Assembly: GCF_000687475.1 (NCBI RefSeq) | Contig: NC_057317.1 | Location: forward strand, 6,200,501-6,264,500 | Reading direction: 5' to 3' | Length of the DNA: 64,000 nt | Source of the DNA: Ustilaginoidea virens | Lineage: Eukaryota; Ascomycota; Sordariomycetes; Hypocreales; Clavicipitaceae | Shown: positions 59,094-64,000 of the stretch, piece after piece | Position numbering within the stretch: position 1 is the stretch's first letter | Layout: every line of letters begins with the position of its first letter | The notes under the pieces: model-generated | What the model was told of the DNA's origin: nothing | The model's input: only the letters and a program-made list of their open reading frames with translations | Database searches by the model: none | Made by a program: the position numbers and the translations under genes

Positions 59094-59423
59094 TGTTGAT
59101 ATAAACTCGGGGTACCCAGTTATACGTAGGGTCGCGCGCGTGGTATTAAGTACCGTGAGGTCACCGGTCAAAGGTATAATTACTTCTTTGATTATGACTG
59201 ACTAACTAAGAGGAAAGAAAGGAAGCAAAAGAGTAATTATACGATATGGCCTTTTTGTGCGTGCCATAGTCACATGCATCGGCGCGGTCGGGCCGGACTG
59301 CCCGCGTGCCCTACCGGGCTCAGGGGCATAGGGGCAAAAATGGCTACATTATGCGTAACGGGTGTGCGCGGCATATTCGTTGCAATATGCCTAATTGGGC
59401 ACCTTGCGACAGCGATTCCGATA
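59094..59423 (-). repeat. Copia2-B 3' LTR
   Basis: 330 bp, same ends as the Copia2-A LTRs. Confidence 0.95.
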
Positions 59424-59664
59424 CTAGCAGCTTCTCTTTTTATAGAAGCAAACATCAGAATCGCTAGGATGTAAGGCGCACATATAGAAAGAAAAGTGCG
59501 GCGTAGTCTCGGCAGGTTGTGCCGCCGATAACGCTGTCGCGCCGCGCGGCCGGCATTATACCGTATAGCTAAAACAAAGGGGCAAAAAGGGGCAGCAGTA
59601 AAAGCAGTAAAAGCATTAAATGCTTATAACATTGAACATAGGAAAATCCGCACACTTGCCACAT

Positions 59665-62600
59665 ATGACATCACCAATACCTCCTAAACGCAGTCAGATA
59701 TTAACTGGCCTCTTTACCCACCCTTCCATACGTATAATAGCCCTATTTTGATCGATGAAGGTCTTAAGGGCTTTATTAGGCGTTCCCTTAGTTATTACAT
59801 CGGCGAGGTTATTATTCTTATTGATCTAGCGAATCTTATAGATTTCTCGGCGCTCGTATAATTATCGCAAGGCTATAATATCTATTATGAGCCTCTTCTC
59901 TTTCGTAGTGCCTAGCTTGATAAGGCATTCGTATAACGAAAAAGAATCTGTGCATACTACTATAGGAATCTTTGGTAGTCCCAGCCTACTAGTAATCATA
60001 TTGAGGGTCGTGCCTATCGTATATGCAATATCGACCCCTTGTACTATACTATATAGCTCTAAAGCGAGTGCGCTACGTGTCACACGCTTACTCTTTGTAG
60101 AGCTATAAGTAATGATATTACCTATCAGGTTGAAGGCATTATCTGCTATATCTACCTCGTTCCCTAGCATAATCACGTAACCAATCTGGGAGCTTAAATC
60201 TTTATTATTGGCAAAGGATCCGTTAATAAATACAAAGAGTTTAGCTGTAGTAAGGGCTAGATTGATGTACCGTAAGCTATGATCCTGGTTATCGCGCTGC
60301 TATTGAAGGCGCTTATTCAACCTCGCGATATCGTTATGGTCAGGTTGCTATTGTTGTGCTGCGATGGATAGGTTAAAAGAGGCCTCGGGCTGGCAGACTA
60401 TAGCCATATAAGCGCTACGAGCGCGTTGTTCGATATAATTACGCTAGGCCGTAGGCGCATTTTTGTCAATAGTTGTAATCTTCTTACTTTGCCCTTTCTG
60501 GCATAAAGTCATACCATTATTATCAGCCGTTAGTATGCATCCGTTGAATATTAGGGGTATGGTTGGCGATAGCCTCATCTTAGGCTTGGCGTTAAAGCCT
60601 GCTTTGGTAAGCTCTAATTCCTTTTATTAGAAGAAGGTATCGTCACTTAAGCCGAGGGTATCATTAGTCTATATACCCACGATACCGAAGCATATAGTAG
60701 TATTACGGTCAGGAGCATTAGTACAGTCAGGATCATCATTACCGGTAGATATTAGCAAACAGGGGTTATAGGTTAATATGGTTATGCCTAACTTCTCGCG
60801 ATGGTGCCGGAAGTATGTCGCCCACCAGTGGGTGCCTGCCTTAGCTATTCCGTACAGTAGCTTCACCACTTCTATAATAGTATTATCGGGGTATTAATGC
60901 GCTATCTGCTTAGGTAGCTTAGCGATAATCGATCTATTGAGGGTAATTAATAACTGCACGTAAGCCTGTGTAATGTCCTATATCTAAAGGAAGAGGCCGT
61001 GAGATTATTATAGTAATAGGGCTATTAATATTAGTAGCCATTGACTCGCCCGTTGAATTATAAGGGATTAAGTTAATATTAATCGCTTCTCGTTATTACT
61101 ATGACCCTATATAATAAGCCTAGACTTCTTATACGGGGTATCTATGCCTTTGCCTTTGATTTCTCGTACTATGCATAAGTTGAACAGGTGTTGGGCTCTA
61201 TATTGACCGATATTAAAGGTAATAAATCGGAATATATTGCGGGCCTATAATGCTTCTATCTTTATATGGTTAGATTATTCGAAAGGGGCTCTAGGGGTTA
61301 TAATCTTCCCTTCCTAGCGTAATTAGCTAGCAAGCTGCAGGTCGGCTTACTTTTTTACAGTTAGGAAAGAGACGTCAATAACGGTATTAGAAGCTATAGC
61401 GTTAACGAGAGCTTCTTCTTAGTCCTTATTGATTATAATATTAGATACCACCCTTATTGGTGATGGTAATAGTAGCCTGGCTTGATCAGAGCTAGTAGCT
61501 GGTGATAAATATATTACGGCTGCAGGTGTTATCGCGGCTGGAGGTGCGGCTGCAGCTGGTATCCTAACTTCTATCCGGCCGGGGCGGGCCGGTCTTTCGG
61601 TATAAACGATATCTTTAGCATTATTAGCAGCGGGATTGCTATTAAGGTTGTGGTTATAGGGCTTAACGACCGTTGACCGGAACTTAATGGGGCTATATTG
61701 CATCTGCACAATATAGGTCTCACTATCGAGGCTGATTAGCCGGTACGGCCCGTGCTATCTACCCTTTTCTCTCTATACCTATACGTCGGACTATAGGGGT
61801 AATCGGTAGATAGGCCATATGTCTAGGCCGTTCTATTAGGTGAGGGCATTATGAACTTATCGCTTAGCGAGGCATTTCCTAGCTTTATTAGTAGCCTTTC
61901 GTAACGTTAAGGCGCGTTATAATACTAATAAGCTAGGAGGTGAGTCATCCGTAAGTTAAGGATATGCTCTAAAGACTAATAACGTAGGTACTAGGCCGTT
62001 AGGCCTAGCAGAATCGTTAACGGCTTTAATAGCTAGCTGTAGTTTCTGTTCCCTTATTAATAGGTTGCCTACTTCTTTATTAATAATAGTATAGGCTCTG
62101 CGTAATAGGGCGTAATATCTCTCGACTTTACCGATACTATTATAGGCTTCTATAGGAATTTCATCTATATTGATAGATAGAAGCCGGGCATTATAATGGA
62201 ATTTAGCAGAAGCGAAGTTAGGTCCGGCATTATAAACTATCTAGTCTAGCAGGCTAAGATAGGTATCAATCTAGCATTCCTTAAGGGTATTCTAAACATC
62301 TCGGGCCTTCTATCTTTATAGATTAAGGAACCTAGCTGCCTGGAAGCTTATTATAGTATCCACGATGTCTAACACCGGCCGATTATTAATATAAAGGATA
62401 TCTATAATTATCTTATAGTTGAATTAGCGGTTATCCTTTAGAGTGAACTTAAATCGGCTAGGTGCCTTTGCGTTTATCTAGCATTGATAGTATATATAGG
62501 TGATCCTTTCGATGATATTGCGGTTAATATCATTATATCCGGCGCGTTGAAGCAATTTAGTAAGCCTATTGATAGAGGAGTGCCCGAATCGATAGTATAG

Positions 62601-63070
62601 CTAATGGATTTCCTATGACGATAGGTGGAAGGCTGCAGTATCTATGGCATTTAGAGTCCACTACGGATATCCCTATTTCCTAATAATAGGGACCTTAATA
62701 TCCCCTTAGATTAATAGGTTATTAATATTATTAAGCTTTACGCCTATCCTATCTATATCCGTGATAGAATAAAGGAAGGGGGTACCGCTATTAAGGATAT
62801 AGAAGGGGATATTACCGAATATCGTCGGAATATTTAGTATACCAGAAGATATAGCAGAGCCGGCACTAAAGTTTACTGTGTGCTTCTTATTAGTCGTCTC
62901 GATGGTTAGTATCTTCATCAATCTCATTAAGGCCTTTGCTTGACCTAGGCCTGCTATTAATAGGCCGGAAGCACCAGTATCCGGTAGGATTCTGCGGAAA
63001 GTATGGTTACTATAGCATTCTTCTTCTAGAAAGGAAGAATTACAGTCTTATAGTGGTAAGGGCATTCGGA
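59665..63070 (-). pseudogene. Copia2-B pol: protease, integrase, RT, RNase H
   Basis: RNase H is open at 59862-60176 (YSSTKSKRVTRSALALELYS, VVCTDSFSLYECL). RT is open at 60669-60869 (LYGIAKAGTHWWATYFRHHR). The following catalytic box reads GI-stop-TNDT, where (M/I)QTDDT is expected: Gln to stop and Asp to Asn. The linker is open at 61419-61709. The integrase C-terminus lies at about 61750-62150 and protease at 62700-63000. Same architecture as 25020-28455. Confidence 0.92.
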
Positions 63071-64000
63071 AGGGGTCAATCTGTAAGAAGGTATATCGGC
63101 ATAATTTATCCTATAGGGCCTATAATATCTCGATAGATGATAACGGCTCGGCTTACGTTAGGGCTTAGAAATACTATGTGGCTGTAATTTGTGGTGTAGT
63201 AGTATTCTCTGCATCCTAGTTTGTATCTCTTGCTATTATTACCTCGATATTACCGATGATATCGTTAAGGTCAACCTTTTCTTCTTCTTTAAGGCCTTAG
63301 GGGTCGGGCTCTTTATATTCCTATAAGAAAATATAGAATTTCTTATTATTAGGGGCAGTATGGTGGGATCGGTTCTTTATCTATTGCTCTTTTGATTCTT
63401 ATTGCTCTTTAGTAGAATAGTTAGATAACTAATATCCTATTTTATTACAAATAAAGCATCTTTTTTGACGGGGCCTAATTAGAAAGGCGCGATTCTATTA
63501 TTGCCATTAATACTACTATTATAAGCCGAATTGGCGTTAAGGGCGTTAGTGCCGATCGTTAGATTGACTATATCTATAGTCTGTAAATAATGCCATATTA
63601 TTATCAATAATATCGTCAGTATTGTAATATTGTTGTTGAAGGAAATGATGCTATTGATTTATATGAATTGACTCGTAGATAGAAAGGGATTGCTATAGGT
63701 TAGCGGCGAGGCCTTCGAATATAAAAGTATGACGATATATAGCTTAGCTATACTCAGGGGTATCCCTTATAGCATTAAGGACTTATCGGTAAAGCTCTGT
63801 ATCGGCTATAAAGGGGGGAAAAAGACCACGATATAGGCGTTAAAGTTCTTCTAATAGGATATTAAGGCATTCTAGTTTTGACTTATCGGGATGTTTTGCG
63901 ATAGTTAATTAGAGTATTGTTCTATTCCAATGGTATAGATAGAATTGCTTTGTGCTTTTATTTTCGAAGTGGTTTTTAACTTTACAGACTATATCGTTAA
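63070..64000 (-). pseudogene. Copia2-B gag, partial
   Basis: The zinc knuckle at about 63415-63470 keeps CFIC (CX2C); the third Cys and the His read Tyr. Gag continues to the window end; the N-terminus is outside. Confidence 0.8.

Larger units (their letters stand above)
59094..64000 (-). mobile_element. Copia2-B, 5' part beyond the window
   Basis: 3' LTR at 59094-59423, then internal sequence collinear with Copia2-A. At 63620-63640 it runs straight through the site where Copia2-A carries Gypsy2. Inserted in Tc1-B. Degraded by RIP, with some motifs better kept than in Copia2-A. Confidence 0.95.

Noticed and set aside
1..64000. TAG read as a sense codon (Gln or Trp), since stops are so often TAG
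   Set aside because: Both Gln and Trp positions became TAG, TAA also occurs at Gln positions, and catalytic Asp, Glu, Cys and His codons show the same transitions. Mutation explains all of this; recoding does not.

Overview
The window looks like a transposon graveyard from a filamentous ascomycete (Pezizomycotina) that performs repeat-induced point mutation (RIP). I found no host gene I can defend. Almost everything is long-terminal-repeat (LTR) retrotransposon, LINE or Tc1/mariner sequence. It is rich in TpA, and CAG, CAA and TGG codons have become TAG/TAA in every copy. Catalytic residues show D-to-N, E-to-K, H-to-Y and C-to-Y changes, as expected from C:G to T:A transitions at CpA. Species cannot be named from the sequence.

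Families (names are mine). Copia1 is a Ty1/copia element of about 7.5 kb with 715-716 bp LTRs and a half-tRNA-iMet primer site. Copia2 is a Ty1/copia element, 7.29 kb after un-nesting, with 330 bp LTRs. Gypsy1 is a Ty3/gypsy chromovirus of about 5.65 kb with 252-254 bp LTRs. Gypsy2 is a related chromovirus of 7.33 kb with 242 bp LTRs and an extra 3' region. The rest are LTR-R (an LTR with an internal tandem array), a Tad-like LINE, two Tc1-type DD34E transposons, and a 572 bp miniature LTR element (TRIM).

Layout. 1-3308: Copia1-A (minus) inside the gag of Gypsy1-A (3309-4421, minus), which lies next to a LINE RT fragment (4422-6228, plus). 6229-19428: Gypsy1-B (minus), TSD TAGCC, split by a complete Copia1-B (7961-15514, minus, TSD GCCTC). 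19434-20890: an unrecognised decayed reading frame. 20964-21240: unassigned. 21241-21927: partial LTR-R and a Gypsy1 RNase H fragment. From 21928 a third Copia1 copy (Copia1-C, minus) hosts everything to the right. Inside it lie Gypsy1-C (22901-44077, plus, TSD TTAGT) > Copia2-A (24467-39090, minus, TSD AATAG) > Gypsy2 (29018-36345, plus, TSD TATTG), with a solo LTR-R (39931-40816, TSD GGTTA) also in Gypsy1-C. Next is Tc1-A (46733-56209, TSD TA), holding Copia1-D (47477-54973, plus, TSD ACCTT) and the TRIM (55406-55977, TSD ATAGG). Last is Tc1-B (from 57818), interrupted by Copia2-B (59094 to past the window end).

How the parts work together: removing each insert and one target duplication restores its host. 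Both Tc1 transposases come back to exactly 366 codons plus stop once a 49 bp intron is removed. Copia2-B carries the empty site for Gypsy2. The chromoviruses, and apparently the TRIM, carry a primer site complementary to a segment of their own LTR (Tf1/sushi-type self-priming), and the pairs covary between subfamilies.
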